Program-made: the position numbers and the translations under genes
In this document: one piece after another, positions 10,835 through 20,071 of the stretch
Position numbering within the stretch: the first letter of the stretch is position 1
Layout: each line of letters opens with the position of its first letter
Origin: Angelakisella massiliensis
GTDB lineage: Bacteria > Bacillota > Clostridia > Oscillospirales > Ruminococcaceae
Length of the DNA stretch: 64,000 nt
Assembly (NCBI RefSeq): GCF_900104675.1
Contig: NZ_LT629945.1
Span: forward strand, 253,001-317,000
Direction of reading: 5' to 3'
Notes under the pieces: generated by a model
The model's database searches: none
Seen by the model: only the letters and a program-made list of their open reading frames with translations
Told to the model about the DNA's origin: nothing

Positions 10835-11872
10835 ATGTTACAGGCCTTTTCCGACAACGCCATTTACGCCAAGTGCCGTTCTTTCTTCGGAGAGCGTCTG
10901 ACGCCGGCGGATTACGGTGAGATGATGAAGAAATCCTCCGTTTCCGAAGTGGCCGCCTATCTGAAGGAGAGCACCCACTACCGGGATGTGCTCAGCGGCG
11001 CTGACGAAGGGACCATTCACCGGGGACAGCTGGAAAATCTGCTGCGCAACGAGAAGTTCCGCATCTATGAACGGATCATCCAGTATGATGCCCGGCGGGA
11101 CGGCGACTTTTATCACTATATTTATTTGAGGGAGGAAATCGATCAGCTGATCAACCTCCTGATGTACCTCAGCGGCGGCTGTGACGGCGAGTATTTTTAC
11201 CGCTACAGCGATTATCTGAAAAAACATTGTACCTATGATCTGGATCGGGTGGTACTGGCACGCAGCTTTGATCAGCTGCTGGAGATCCTTGCCGGCACCC
11301 AGTATGCCAAGATTCTGGAAAAGGACCGCCCGGAAGGGGAAGATCGTTTCGATCTGGCCGCCTGTGAGCGGAACCTGAATACCTATTATTATCGCAGTCT
11401 GCTGGACACCATCGACAAGGAGTTTTCCGGGGAGACCCGGCGGGCCCTGCACCGGCTGTTTCTGGAGCGTATCGACGCGGAAAATATTGCCGGAGCATAC
11501 CGTCTGCGGCGTTTCTTCAAAAACACTCCTGATTCCATCCGCCTGAACCTGCTGCCCTTTGAGACCCCCTCCCGGAAGCTCATCGACGACATCATCGCCT
11601 CGGGCACGCCGGCAGAACTGGAGCAGGTGCTGCGTCACTCCCAGTTGGGCGAGATGATGGAGGAAGGAGATATCCAGTTCATTGAGAATATCACCCATCG
11701 TCTGCGCAACCATCTGAGCAAACGGTATATCTGGTATTCCAGCCATCCTCCGGTGGTGATGGTGGCTCTGATGACCCAACTGGATCTGGAGCTGGAAAAT
11801 CTCATCAACATCATCGAATCCATCCGTTACGGCCTTGATCCGGCGGAAATGAAGAAGCTGCTAGTCATCTGA
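10835..11872 (+). CDS. ntpC: V-type ATPase subunit C
   Basis: Protein of 345 residues matching the V0 C/AC39 (subunit d/C) family, the socket linking the central stalk to the membrane rotor. It is an almost entirely alpha-helical, Arg/Glu-rich cytoplasmic protein without membrane segments, as expected. The ATG at 10835 follows GGTGAGGAA only 4 bp after the preceding stop, so translation is probably coupled. The neighbours on both sides are ATPase subunits. Confidence 0.88.
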   Translation: MLQAFSDNAIYAKCRSFFGERLTPADYGEMMKKSSVSEVAAYLKESTHYRDVLSGADEGTIHRGQLENLLRNEKFRIYERIIQYDARRDGDFYHYIYLREEIDQLINLLMYLSGGCDGEYFYRYSDYLKKHCTYDLDRVVLARSFDQLLEILAGTQYAKILEKDRPEGEDRFDLAACERNLNTYYYRSLLDTIDKEFSGETRRALHRLFLERIDAENIAGAYRLRRFFKNTPDSIRLNLLPFETPSRKLIDDIIASGTPAELEQVLRHSQLGEMMEEGDIQFIENITHRLRNHLSKRYIWYSSHPPVVMVALMTQLDLELENLINIIESIRYGLDPAEMKKLLVI

Positions 11873-11962
11873 CCGGAAGATTTTTCAAGGCTCAGTCAAG
11901 TCTCTTTGGCCGGGCGGGAACGTCCGGTTCTGAATATTATTGGATGAAAGGTGGTGAAGTCT

Positions 11963-13909
11963 ATGTCAATTGAAAAAATGTCCCTGGTAACCATCAAGGG
12001 TGAACGAAGTTATCTGGATGAAACCCTGCTGCGGTGCACACAGTCCGGTGTGTTCCATCCGGAAAACGCTTCCTCCATGATTGAGTATTCCGGCGGACTG
12101 ACGATGATGAAAGCCGATAACGTTTATCTGAATGTCATCAAAAACATTTCTGAAATCGCCGAAAAAACTGATATAGACCTTCAGTACGAGCCCTACGAAT
12201 CTCTCCAGATGGAAAACAGCCAAATGCAGCAGTACACCGAAGAGCTGGGGCAAAAGGTCTCCAAGCTTCTCAGTCAGAAGCGAGGCGTTCTGCAGCTCAT
12301 TGATTCCCACAACCACGCCATCAAGCATTTGCAGCATCTGATCCGTCTGGACTACAATTTTGATGACATCTTCTCCTGCAAATTCCTGAAGGTGCGCTTT
12401 GGCCGTCTGCCCCTGGAAAGCTTTGAAAAGCTTCACTCCTACAGCAACAATCCCTTTGTGATCTTTTCCTATGACCGGGACAAACAATATCACTGGTGTA
12501 TGTATCTGATGCCTGCTGCCGCGGAAAAGCAGATCGACAGCCTGTTCCAGTCCCTGTATTTTGAGCGCATCCGCATCCCGGATTACGCCCACGGCAAGCC
12601 GGAGGAGGCGGTGGCCTTCATCCAGAAGGACCTGAAACGGGAGCAGGATGAGCTGGAGAAGATCAACGGTCAGATCCAGCAGCTGCTGGGGGGCGAGGCC
12701 CAAAAGATCCGCATGGTCTACTCCAAGGCCAAGTTCCTCAGTCAGGCCTTTGAGCTGCGGAAATACGCCTCCACAGTGGAGTACGCTTCCTTCATCAAAT
12801 CCGACTTTGTGGTGGTGGGCTTTGTCCCCACCAAACAGCTGACCACCTTCATCTCCCTGTTTGACAGCCTGGGCGCCAAGGTGGCGGTGGAGGTCAAGGA
12901 CGGCAGCGAGTGTGAGGAAATCGCGCCTCCCGTGAAGCTGAAAAACAACTGGTTTGTCCGTCCCTTTGAAATGTTCGTGGATATGTACGGCCTGCCCTCC
13001 TATAAGGGCATCGACCCCACCCCCTATGTGGCCATCACCTATATGCTGCTGTTCGGCATCATGTTCGGCGATCTGGGCCAGGGCCTGGTGGTAGCCCTGC
13101 TGGGCCTGATCGTTCAGAAAAAGGGCATCGCTCTGGGCGGGGTCATGTCCCGTATCGGCCTGACCTCCATGGTTTTCGGCTTTTTGTACGGTTCGGTCTT
13201 CGGCGTGGAAACCATGCTGATACCGGTCCACCGTGCCTTGTTTGGTCGGGACCATCTCATTGAAGTGATGGAGCCATCGGCCACCAATTTCCTGCTCATT
13301 GCCGCCATTGCCATCGGCGCGGTCATTATTATCCTTTCCATCTCCCTGAATGTGATGTTGGGCTTCCGGGAGAAAAATCTGGAACGTGCCGTCTTTTCCA
13401 ATAACGGCCTGGCGGGACTGGTGTTTTACTGCGCGGTGATCTTCGCCGCAGTTTCCACCCTGATGCTGGGCAACAATGTCCTCACCCCCGTATATGTGGT
13501 ACCGCTGCTGGTGGTGCCGCTGCTGCTGATGTTCTTCAAAGAACCCCTGGGACGGCTGCTGGAAAAGAAAGAGCCTTTCCCTGACGGTTTCGGCGGCTTC
13601 TTTGTGGAGAGCTTCTTTGAGATGTTCGAAGTGCTCCTGAGCTTTATCACCAACACCATGTCCTTTATCCGTGTGGGCAGCTTCGTGCTGGTCCATGCCG
13701 GTATGATGATCGTGGTCTTCACCCTGTCCGGAATGGTGGGCGGCGTCGGCAGCATCATCATCGCCGTTGTCGGCAACATCTTCGTAATGGGTATCGAAGG
13801 CCTGATCGTTGGTATTCAGGTGCTCCGTCTGGAATTCTATGAGATCTTCAGCCGCTTCTTTGACAGCGACGGTCTCCCCTTCCAGCCTGTGGGCGTGGAC
13901 AATGCCTGA
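11963..13909 (+). CDS. ntpI: V-type ATPase subunit I (membrane stator a)
   Basis: Protein of 648 residues with the two-part layout of subunit I/a. A cytoplasmic N-terminal arm with coiled coils fills residues 1 to about 340. About seven or eight transmembrane helices follow from PTPYVAITYMLLFGIMFGDLG. The late helix segment NTMSFIRVGSFVLVHAG carries the conserved arginine that faces the ion-binding glutamate of the c-ring. It therefore forms the half-channels for ion translocation. I prefer the ATG at 11963 (MSIEKMSLV), behind AAAGGTGGTGA, to the start at 11951. The 90-bp gap after ntpC holds no gene. Confidence 0.95.
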   Translation: MSIEKMSLVTIKGERSYLDETLLRCTQSGVFHPENASSMIEYSGGLTMMKADNVYLNVIKNISEIAEKTDIDLQYEPYESLQMENSQMQQYTEELGQKVSKLLSQKRGVLQLIDSHNHAIKHLQHLIRLDYNFDDIFSCKFLKVRFGRLPLESFEKLHSYSNNPFVIFSYDRDKQYHWCMYLMPAAAEKQIDSLFQSLYFERIRIPDYAHGKPEEAVAFIQKDLKREQDELEKINGQIQQLLGGEAQKIRMVYSKAKFLSQAFELRKYASTVEYASFIKSDFVVVGFVPTKQLTTFISLFDSLGAKVAVEVKDGSECEEIAPPVKLKNNWFVRPFEMFVDMYGLPSYKGIDPTPYVAITYMLLFGIMFGDLGQGLVVALLGLIVQKKGIALGGVMSRIGLTSMVFGFLYGSVFGVETMLIPVHRALFGRDHLIEVMEPSATNFLLIAAIAIGAVIIILSISLNVMLGFREKNLERAVFSNNGLAGLVFYCAVIFAAVSTLMLGNNVLTPVYVVPLLVVPLLLMFFKEPLGRLLEKKEPFPDGFGGFFVESFFEMFEVLLSFITNTMSFIRVGSFVLVHAGMMIVVFTLSGMVGGVGSIIIAVVGNIFVMGIEGLIVGIQVLRLEFYEIFSRFFDSDGLPFQPVGVDNA

Positions 13910-13974
13910 AATATCCCCATTTAGGTCCGTCATTAAAAGTTTATTCTGACACATTCAATTGGAGGTTACGAACC

Positions 13975-14415
13975 ATGAATATCCTGACTCTGTTTTTACT
14001 GCCCCTGGCCGTTGTCGCTCTGCTGGCTATGCCCCTGGTCCCTGTCTATCGCGGTATCACTACCGGACGCAAAGCAAAGCACGCTGTTGTATTCAATCTC
14101 TGCGCCTTCTTCGGCGTGGCCGCTCTGATGATGATCCTGCCCATCGGCAATGTGGTTGCTCTGGCCGCTGAGGAAGCCGCTGTGGCCGAAGTGATCTCCA
14201 CCGGCGCCGGTATGGGTTACCTGGCCGCCGCTCTGGTTACCGGTCTGTCCTGCATCGGCGCCGGTATCGCTGTTGCCGCCGCCGCTCCCGCCGCTATCGG
14301 CGCTTTCAGCGAGAACTCCAAGAACTTCGGTAAGGCGCTGATCTTCGTGGCCCTGGGCGAAGGCGTCGCTCTGTACGGCCTGCTGATCTCCATCCTGATC
14401 ATCAACAGCCTGTAA
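13975..14415 (+). CDS. ntpK: V-type ATPase proteolipid subunit K (c-ring)
   Basis: Membrane proteolipid of 146 residues. The C-terminal hairpin (about 72-146) is a typical c-subunit hairpin with GAGIAVAAAAPAAIGA, the polar loop FSENSKNFGK, and the ion-carrying glutamate E129 in VALGEGVALYG. The N-terminal half has two further hydrophobic segments (5-25, 38-58) but no second carboxylate. Position V100 aligns with the Na+-ligand glutamine (Gln110) of Enterococcus hirae NtpK, so the Na+ signature looks absent. Codon use is strongly biased, as expected of a multi-copy subunit. The RBS is GGAGG. Confidence 0.93.
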   Translation: MNILTLFLLPLAVVALLAMPLVPVYRGITTGRKAKHAVVFNLCAFFGVAALMMILPIGNVVALAAEEAAVAEVISTGAGMGYLAAALVTGLSCIGAGIAVAAAAPAAIGAFSENSKNFGKALIFVALGEGVALYGLLISILIINSL

Positions 14416-14462
14416 GTTTGGCCTCCCACCCGGAGCCATCCCGGAAAGGAAGGGTTCCTCAA

Positions 14463-14771
14463 ATGCGTTTTTATCTGCTCAGCGATAACATTGACACCCT
14501 GATGGGTATGCGTCTGGCAGGCATTGAAGGCGTCGTCATCCATGAGAAGGAAGAGGTGGAGAAGGCCCTTACAGAGGCCATGAATGATCCCGGCATCGGC
14601 ATCATCCTCATGACCAACAAGCTGATCAACCTCTGTCCCCAGCTGGTCTACGACCTGAAGCTCAACCGGAAGAAGCCCCTGATCGTGGAGGTCACCGACC
14701 GCCACGGCGCGGGCCAGCTTTCCGACGCCATCACCCGCTATGTGCGGGAAGCGGTAGGCATCCAGATCTGA
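14463..14771 (+). CDS. V-type ATPase subunit F
   Basis: Small cytoplasmic protein of 102 residues with the Rossmann-like fold of V-ATPase subunit F: MRFYLLSDNIDTLMGMRLAGIEGVVI, then GIGIILMTNKLI and KPLIVEVTDR. It belongs to the central stalk with subunit D. The start is the ATG at 14463, since an upstream in-frame start at 14418 would add an unrelated Pro/Arg-rich stretch and lies before the GGAAAGGAAGG ribosome binding site. Symbols for this subunit differ between species, so none is given. Confidence 0.9.
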   Translation: MRFYLLSDNIDTLMGMRLAGIEGVVIHEKEEVEKALTEAMNDPGIGIILMTNKLINLCPQLVYDLKLNRKKPLIVEVTDRHGAGQLSDAITRYVREAVGIQI

Positions 14772-14821
14772 GCCGCCGCCTTTTGGCCGCCATCCTGCCC
14801 GTCAAGAAAGGATGAAACCCC

Positions 14822-15418
14822 ATGGCAACCATTGAAGAAAGATATCAAATGATCGAAACTGAGATCATGGAGGACGCCCAGGCCAAAGCTGACAAGCTGC
14901 GTGCCCAGGCGGAGGAGTACCGTCAGTCCGCCCTGAAGAAGGCGGAGGACGAGGTGCTTCACGAGCTGTACTCCAAGATCCAGGACGAGATCTCCGAAAT
15001 CAGGGGCAGCACCACCCGCTCCGTTTCCCAGCAGGAGGCCCAGTCCCGTCAAAGTCTGCTTCTCAAGCGTGAGGAGCTGACCAATTCTGTGTTCCTTCAT
15101 GTGCGCAAGATGCTGCTGGAGTATACCAAAACTCCCGCGTATCAGAAATTTATGCTGGATCTGGCCAAGGAGATGGCCAAAATCTATCCTCTGGAGAACA
15201 GCACCATCATGCTCAAGGCCGATGACTACTCCATGGCCTCCCAGCTGGATGAAGTGTTCGGCAAAAAGTGCCGGATCCTGGCGGATGAAAACATCCACAT
15301 CGGCGGCATGAAGCTGATGAACCAGGGCGCGGGCATCTTCGTGGACGAGACCCTGGACAGCCGCCTGGAGGATCAGAAGCCCTGGTTCTACTCCCACTCC
15401 GGCCTGTCCATCACCTGA
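14822..15418 (+). CDS. ntpE: V-type ATPase subunit E
   Basis: Peripheral-stalk subunit of 198 residues. Residues 1 to about 100 are a long, charged helix (EERYQMIETEIMEDAQAKADKLRAQAEEY begins it). The C-terminal part is a globular domain ending in GGMKLMNQGAGIFVDETLDSRLE, the usual E-subunit end that binds the catalytic head. The ATG at 14822 follows AAAGGATG. The order F-E-A-B-D is compact and shares one direction. Confidence 0.9.
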   Translation: MATIEERYQMIETEIMEDAQAKADKLRAQAEEYRQSALKKAEDEVLHELYSKIQDEISEIRGSTTRSVSQQEAQSRQSLLLKREELTNSVFLHVRKMLLEYTKTPAYQKFMLDLAKEMAKIYPLENSTIMLKADDYSMASQLDEVFGKKCRILADENIHIGGMKLMNQGAGIFVDETLDSRLEDQKPWFYSHSGLSIT

Positions 15419-15510
15419 TTTTTTGATTCAAAGGCATATTATCCGTCCTCTCCTTCCGCACAGGGAGGGACGGACCAAATCCAGCTGTGCGGAGAAACGG
15501 CGGTGAAACT

Positions 15511-17307
15511 GTGGCAAACGTCATCTATTCCATCAATGGCCCTGTTGTTACAGTCAAAGATTCTAAAGACTTTTCCATGCAGGAAATGGTCTATGTGGGC
15601 AGTAAGCGTCTGGTGGGAGAGGTTATCTCCATCACCGACCATCTGACCACCATTCAGGTTTATGAGGAAACCACCGGCCTGCGGTGCGGTGAGGCAGTGG
15701 AGCCCACCGGCAGCCCCATCAGCGCCACCCTTGGCCCCGGTATCCTTTCCAATATTTTCGATGGTATTCAGCGTCCTCTGGGGCAGCTGGAAGCGCTTTC
15801 CGGCGCCTTCATCAGTGAAGGCTGCAACATTCCTTCCCTGGATGTCCAGCGGAAATGGGATGTCACCATGAAAGTACAGGTGGGGGACACCCTCACCCCC
15901 GGCATGATCTATGCCACCTGCCCTGAGACAGCCATCATCGAGCACCGTTTCCTGGTGCCCGCCGGCGTGTCCGGTAAAGTGACCTGGACCGCTCCCAATG
16001 GGTCTTATGCCCTGGAGGACTGCGTGGTAAAGGTGACCGATGAAAAAGGCGTGGAGCGGCAGCTGACCCTTTGCCAGAAATGGCCTATCCGTGTTCCCCG
16101 TCCGGTGGCCAAGCGGCTGCCCATCACCCGGCCCCTTATCACCGGCCAGCGTGTCATTGACACCCTGTTCCCCATCGCCAAGGGCGGTACCGCCGCTATC
16201 CCCGGCGGTTTCGGCACCGGCAAAACCATGACCCAGCACCAGCTGGCCAAATGGAGCGACGCTGATATTATCGTGTACATCGGCTGCGGCGAGCGCGGCA
16301 ATGAGATGACCCAGGTGCTGGAGGAGTTTGGCAGCCTGGTGGACCCCAAAACTCAGCGTCCTCTGACCGACCGTACGGTGCTCATCGCCAACACCTCCAA
16401 CATGCCTGTGGCCGCCCGTGAGGCTTCCATTTACACCGGCATCACCTTGGCGGAATACTATCGTGATATGGGCTACCATGTAGCCATCATGGCCGACTCC
16501 ACCTCCCGTTGGGCTGAGGCTCTCCGTGAGATTTCCGGCCGTCTGGAGGAGATGCCCGCCGAGGAAGGCTTCCCCGCCTACCTCCCCTCCCGTCTGTCCG
16601 AGTTCTATGAGCGTGCAGGCTATATGGAAACCCTCTGCGGCAGCGAGGGCAGCGTTTCCATCATCGGCGCTGTCTCTCCCCAGGGCGCCGACTTCTCCGA
16701 GCCTGTGACTCAGAACACCAAGCGTTTTGTCCGCTGCTTCTGGGCACTGGATAAGTCCCTGGCCTATTCCAGACACTATCCTGCCATCAACTGGACCACC
16801 AGCTACAGCGAATATCTGGATGATCTGCGCCAGTGGTACAAGGACAATATCGACCCCACTTTCGTCAAAAAGCGTCAGGCCATTGTCAACCTGCTTCACG
16901 AAGAGGATAAGCTGATGGAGATCGTCAAGCTCATCGGCGCCGACGTACTGCCCGACGATCAGAAGCTGGTCATTGAGATCTGCCGTATCATCCGGGTCGG
17001 ATTTTTGCAGCAGAACGCCTATCATAAGGACGATACCTATGTCTCTCTGGAAAAACAGCTGAAGATGATGGATGTCATCCTTTATCTGTACGACAAGGTC
17101 AAGAGCCTGCTTTCCACCGGCGTGCCCATCAGCACTGTGCTGGAGACTGGTCTGTTTGACAAGATCGTCAAGATGAAGTACGACATTCCCAACGATCATC
17201 TGGAAATGTTTGACCAGTATCGTCTGGACATTGAGCTGGAGCTAGCTAAGGTGCCGGTGCCGGAGCAGCGTGACGGCGCGGCGTCCGCCCAGATGCCCCA
17301 AATCTGA
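15511..17307 (+). CDS. ntpA: V-type ATPase catalytic subunit A
   Basis: Catalytic nucleotide-binding subunit of 598 residues from the chosen GTG start. An N-terminal beta-barrel (VIYSINGPVVTVKD) and the non-homologous region precede the P-loop GGFGTGKT at about 232-239. GERGNEM and the ADSTSRWAEALRE segment follow. The head hydrolyses or makes ATP in A3B3 with subunit B. I prefer the GTG at 15511, with GGCGGTGAAACT in front, to the GTG at 15487, because homologues begin just before VIYSINGPVV. The P-loop reads GGFGTG where many bacterial homologues have GPFGSG. Confidence 0.96.
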   Translation: MANVIYSINGPVVTVKDSKDFSMQEMVYVGSKRLVGEVISITDHLTTIQVYEETTGLRCGEAVEPTGSPISATLGPGILSNIFDGIQRPLGQLEALSGAFISEGCNIPSLDVQRKWDVTMKVQVGDTLTPGMIYATCPETAIIEHRFLVPAGVSGKVTWTAPNGSYALEDCVVKVTDEKGVERQLTLCQKWPIRVPRPVAKRLPITRPLITGQRVIDTLFPIAKGGTAAIPGGFGTGKTMTQHQLAKWSDADIIVYIGCGERGNEMTQVLEEFGSLVDPKTQRPLTDRTVLIANTSNMPVAAREASIYTGITLAEYYRDMGYHVAIMADSTSRWAEALREISGRLEEMPAEEGFPAYLPSRLSEFYERAGYMETLCGSEGSVSIIGAVSPQGADFSEPVTQNTKRFVRCFWALDKSLAYSRHYPAINWTTSYSEYLDDLRQWYKDNIDPTFVKKRQAIVNLLHEEDKLMEIVKLIGADVLPDDQKLVIEICRIIRVGFLQQNAYHKDDTYVSLEKQLKMMDVILYLYDKVKSLLSTGVPISTVLETGLFDKIVKMKYDIPNDHLEMFDQYRLDIELELAKVPVPEQRDGAASAQMPQI

Positions 17308-17325
17308 CGAAAGGAGAGGTTATCA

Positions 17326-18738
17326 ATGAGTGTACAATTCGTAGGCCTCAAAGAGATCAACGGCCCGCTGGTGGTGCTGGATAACGTCTCCAACGTGGGC
17401 TATGAGGAAATGGTGGAGCTGGTGCTGGAGGACGGCAGCGTCCGCACCGGACGTGTGGTGTTGCTGGAGGACAAGAAGGCGGTCATCCAGGTGTTTGAAG
17501 GCACCCGGGGCCTGTCCCTGACCAACACCAAAACCCGGATGCTGGGCCACCCCATGGAGATTCCCCTGTCCACCGAGATCCTGGGCCGTATCCTCAGCGG
17601 CAGCGGCAAGCCCATTGACGGCTTGGGCGAGATTTTCGCCGAGCGCTCCGCCGACATCAACGGCAAGCCCATCAATCCTGTTTCCAGAACCTATCCCCGT
17701 AACTATATCCGCACCGGTATTTCTTCCATCGACGCGCTGATGACCCTGATTCGGGGCCAGAAGCTGCCGATTTTCTCCGGTTCCGGTATGAACCATAACA
17801 AGCTGGCGGTGCAGATCGTCCGTCAGGCCAAGGTCACCAAGGACGGCGGCCAGCCCTCCGATGAGAAGTTCTGCGTGGTGTTCGCCGCCATGGGCGTTAA
17901 AAACGACGTGGCCGACTACTTCAAGAGCTCCTTTGAGGAAAGCGGCGTGCTCAAGAACGTGGTCATGTTCCTCAACCTGTCCAACGACCCCATCATTGAG
18001 CGTATCCTCACACCCCGCTGCGCTCTGACCGTGGCGGAATATCTGGCCTTTGAGCATGATATGCACGTTCTGGTCATCCTCACCGATATGACCTCTTACG
18101 CGGAGGCCCTCCGTGAGTTCTCCTCCTCCAAGGGCGAGATCCCCGGCAGAAAGGGCTATCCCGGCTATCTGTATTCCGACCTGGCCTCCATTTATGAGCG
18201 TGCCGGCATCATCAACGGCCACAAGGGCTCTGTCACCCAGATCCCCATCCTCACCATGCCCAACGACGATATCACCCACCCTGTACCTGACCTGACGGGT
18301 TACATCACCGAGGGTCAGATCGTTCTGGACCGTTCTCTGGACCTGATGGGCACTTATCCTCCGGTATCGGTGCTGCCCAGCCTGTCCCGTCTGATGAAGG
18401 ACGGCATCGGCGAAGGCTATACCCGTGCTGATCACTCCGCCCTGGCCAACCAGCTGTTCGCCAGCTACGCCAAGGTGCAGGATGCCCGGAGCCTTGCTTC
18501 GGTTATCGGTGAGGAGGAGCTGAGCCCCATTGATAAGAACTATCTGGAGTTCGGCACCTATTTTGAGCGGTTCTTCATCAACCAGTCCTTTGAGGAGGAG
18601 CGGACCATCGACCAGACCCTGGATCTGGGCTGGAAGCTGTTGGCGCTGCTGCCCCGGGAGGAGCTGGACCGTCTGGACAGCAAGCTGCTGGATGAGCATT
18701 ATCATCCTGAGGATGCCCGGATGTTCCGGGGCGCCTGA
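17326..18738 (+). CDS. ntpB: V-type ATPase regulatory subunit B
   Basis: Non-catalytic head subunit of 470 residues. It resembles subunit A but lacks a P-loop, having [15 protein letters not shown] at the corresponding place, as is normal for the family. Other landmarks are LEGDGS-type barrel sequence, [26 protein letters not shown] and the [16 protein letters not shown] segment. The ATG at 17326 follows AAGGAGAGG, 18 bp after ntpA. Confidence 0.96.
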   Translation: MSVQFVGLKEINGPLVVLDNVSNVGYEEMVELVLEDGSVRTGRVVLLEDKKAVIQVFEGTRGLSLTNTKTRMLGHPMEIPLSTEILGRILSGSGKPIDGLGEIFAERSADINGKPINPVSRTYPRNYIRTGISSIDALMTLIRGQKLPIFSGSGMNHNKLAVQIVRQAKVTKDGGQPSDEKFCVVFAAMGVKNDVADYFKSSFEESGVLKNVVMFLNLSNDPIIERILTPRCALTVAEYLAFEHDMHVLVILTDMTSYAEALREFSSSKGEIPGRKGYPGYLYSDLASIYERAGIINGHKGSVTQIPILTMPNDDITHPVPDLTGYITEGQIVLDRSLDLMGTYPPVSVLPSLSRLMKDGIGEGYTRADHSALANQLFASYAKVQDARSLASVIGEEELSPIDKNYLEFGTYFERFFINQSFEEERTIDQTLDLGWKLLALLPREELDRLDSKLLDEHYHPEDARMFRGA

Positions 18739-18767
18739 CATTCCGCTGAGTTAGGAGGGAGAAATCC

Positions 18768-19478
18768 ATGAAAAACGACAATCTGGTGCCAACCAAAGGC
18801 AATTTGATGAACGTCAAAAAGTCCCTCCAGTTGGCGCGAATGGGCTTCGACCTGCTGGACCGGAAGCGGAATATCCTCATCCGGGAGCTGATGACCCTCA
18901 TCGACACTGCCAAGCGTCTCCGGGGACAGATCAGCTCCACCTACAACACCGCTTACTTTGCCCTCCAGCGGGCCAATATCACCCTGGGCGTGATCCAGGA
19001 TATCGGCCGCAGCGTACCGGTGGAGGATGGTCTGGATATTCAGTACCGCAGCGTCATGGGCGTGGAGCTGCCCACTGTCAAACTGGACGCCGCGCCGGAG
19101 CCGGAGTTCTGCTACGGTTTCGCGGGCACCAACTCCCAGCTGGACTACGCCTATCTCTGCTTCCATAAGGTGAAGCTGATGACGGCTCAGCTGGCGGAAA
19201 TCGAAAACAGCATCTACCGTCTGGCCAACGCCATCAAAAAGACCCAATCCCGTGCCAATGCCCTGAAGAATATCATCATCCCCAACTTCGAGTATTCTTC
19301 CAAGTTCATCACCGATGCTCTGGAAGAAAAAGAACGGGAAGAGTTCTCCCGCCTGAAGGTCATCAAGGCCCAGAAGCTGAAGAAGGAAGAAGAGGACGCC
19401 ATCTTCCAGGAGATCCAAGAGCTTCAGGAGGACCCGGTGATGGCCGAGGAACAACAGGGAGAAAAAGAGGCGGAATAA
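18768..19478 (+). CDS. ntpD: V-type ATPase subunit D (central rotor shaft)
   Basis: Protein of 236 residues forming the rotor shaft. Two long helices, near the N-terminus (NLMNVKKSLQLARMGFDLLDRKR) and in the C-terminal half (NAIKKTQSRANALKNIIIP), make the antiparallel coiled coil that turns inside the A3B3 head. The C-terminal tail after about residue 200 is extended and strongly acidic (EEEDAIFQEIQELQEDP). The ATG at 18768 follows TAGGAGGGAG. This is the last gene of the operon; its terminator region is interrupted by a repeat element. Confidence 0.93.
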   Translation: MKNDNLVPTKGNLMNVKKSLQLARMGFDLLDRKRNILIRELMTLIDTAKRLRGQISSTYNTAYFALQRANITLGVIQDIGRSVPVEDGLDIQYRSVMGVELPTVKLDAAPEPEFCYGFAGTNSQLDYAYLCFHKVKLMTAQLAEIENSIYRLANAIKKTQSRANALKNIIIPNFEYSSKFITDALEEKEREEFSRLKVIKAQKLKKEEEDAIFQEIQELQEDPVMAEEQQGEKEAE

Positions 19479-19538
19479 TACGCCTTTTCTCCAAAGCAGA
19501 CTTCTTTTACCCGTTTTCCAACATAACAGGAACCAACA

Positions 19539-19950
19539 GCGGCGGCAGAGTATTTCTGCCGCCGCTTGAGCATGTCGAAAAAGTTCGACACGCTTCCAGG
19601 GGGTATCCAATACCCCCTGGATACGCCGCAGGTTCCTGACGAAACCAGCGGCGATACCCCCGGTTTCGCGCCCCGGTGGGCGCGGGTCATGGTATAAAAA
19701 TCAGGCACATGTCCCTCTGAGTGTGCCGAAGGGGTTCGGCACACTTCCAGGGGGACCCAGTCCCCCTGGATACGCCGCAGGTTCCTGACGAAACCAGCGG
19801 CGATACCCCCGGTTTCGCGCCCCGGTGGGCGCGGGTCATGGTATAAAAATCAGGCACATGTCCTGATTTTTATGATTTTGAATTTTGTTTTTTCTTGAAA
19901 GCAGGTCTTTCTACAGGCTGGGCGGCGGCAGAGTATTTCTGCCGCCGCTT
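19539..19950 (+). repeat. multi-hairpin intergenic element, locus A (dimer) between two terminator copies
   Basis: A 29-bp terminator hairpin (GCGGCGGCAGA stem, TATT loop region) is present identically at 19539-19567 and 19922-19950. Between them are two tandem copies of a structured unit (about 19568-19719 and 19720-19880) and an AT-rich tail ending TTTCTACAGGCTG. Each unit has five parts in order. These are a TCGAA/TTCGA-type hairpin, a CCAGGGGG...CCCCCTGG hairpin, a CGCCGC...GCGGCG stem with inner GGTT/AACC, a CGCGCCC...GGGCGCG hairpin, and a TATAAAAATCAGG arm. Only the second unit completes this last arm, with CCTGATTTTTA. It is unlikely to encode protein: frames are short and differ between copies. 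Confidence 0.85.
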
Positions 19951-19958
19951 CTTTTTGT
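19922..19958 (+). terminator. distal copy of the ntpD terminator
   Basis: The GCGGCGGCAGA/TCTGCCGCCGC stem is followed by TTCTTTTTGTTTT. It is the copy with the proper T-run. The proximal copy at 19539-19567 leads directly into the repeat element. Confidence 0.85.
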
Positions 19959-20071
19959 TTTAAAATTTGCATTTATTATGGTATAATGCTAGTAATATTT
20001 CGTTTTGTCTTCCTGTTTGCAGGAAAAATTTCAAATTTCAAACACATATCATTGGAAAGGGGTGCTTTATT

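Noticed and set aside
11966-13954. 662-codon open frame on the minus strand, His/Gln/Asp-rich
   Set aside because: Antisense shadow of ntpI; low-complexity composition and no ribosome binding site.
15439-17199. 586-codon open frame on the minus strand
   Set aside because: Antisense shadow of ntpA.
19568-19600. Paired Spo0A-like boxes (TGTCGAA and TTCGACA) in the first hairpin of repeat locus A
   Set aside because: The other copies of this hairpin read GTGCCGAA/TTCGGCAC, so the pairing is conserved and the 0A box is not. It is a stem, not a Spo0A site.
19424-19744. Short open frames running through the repeat elements, here and at 58909-59316
   Set aside because: The frames differ between copies, lack ribosome binding sites and follow the hairpin sequence, so they are not genes.
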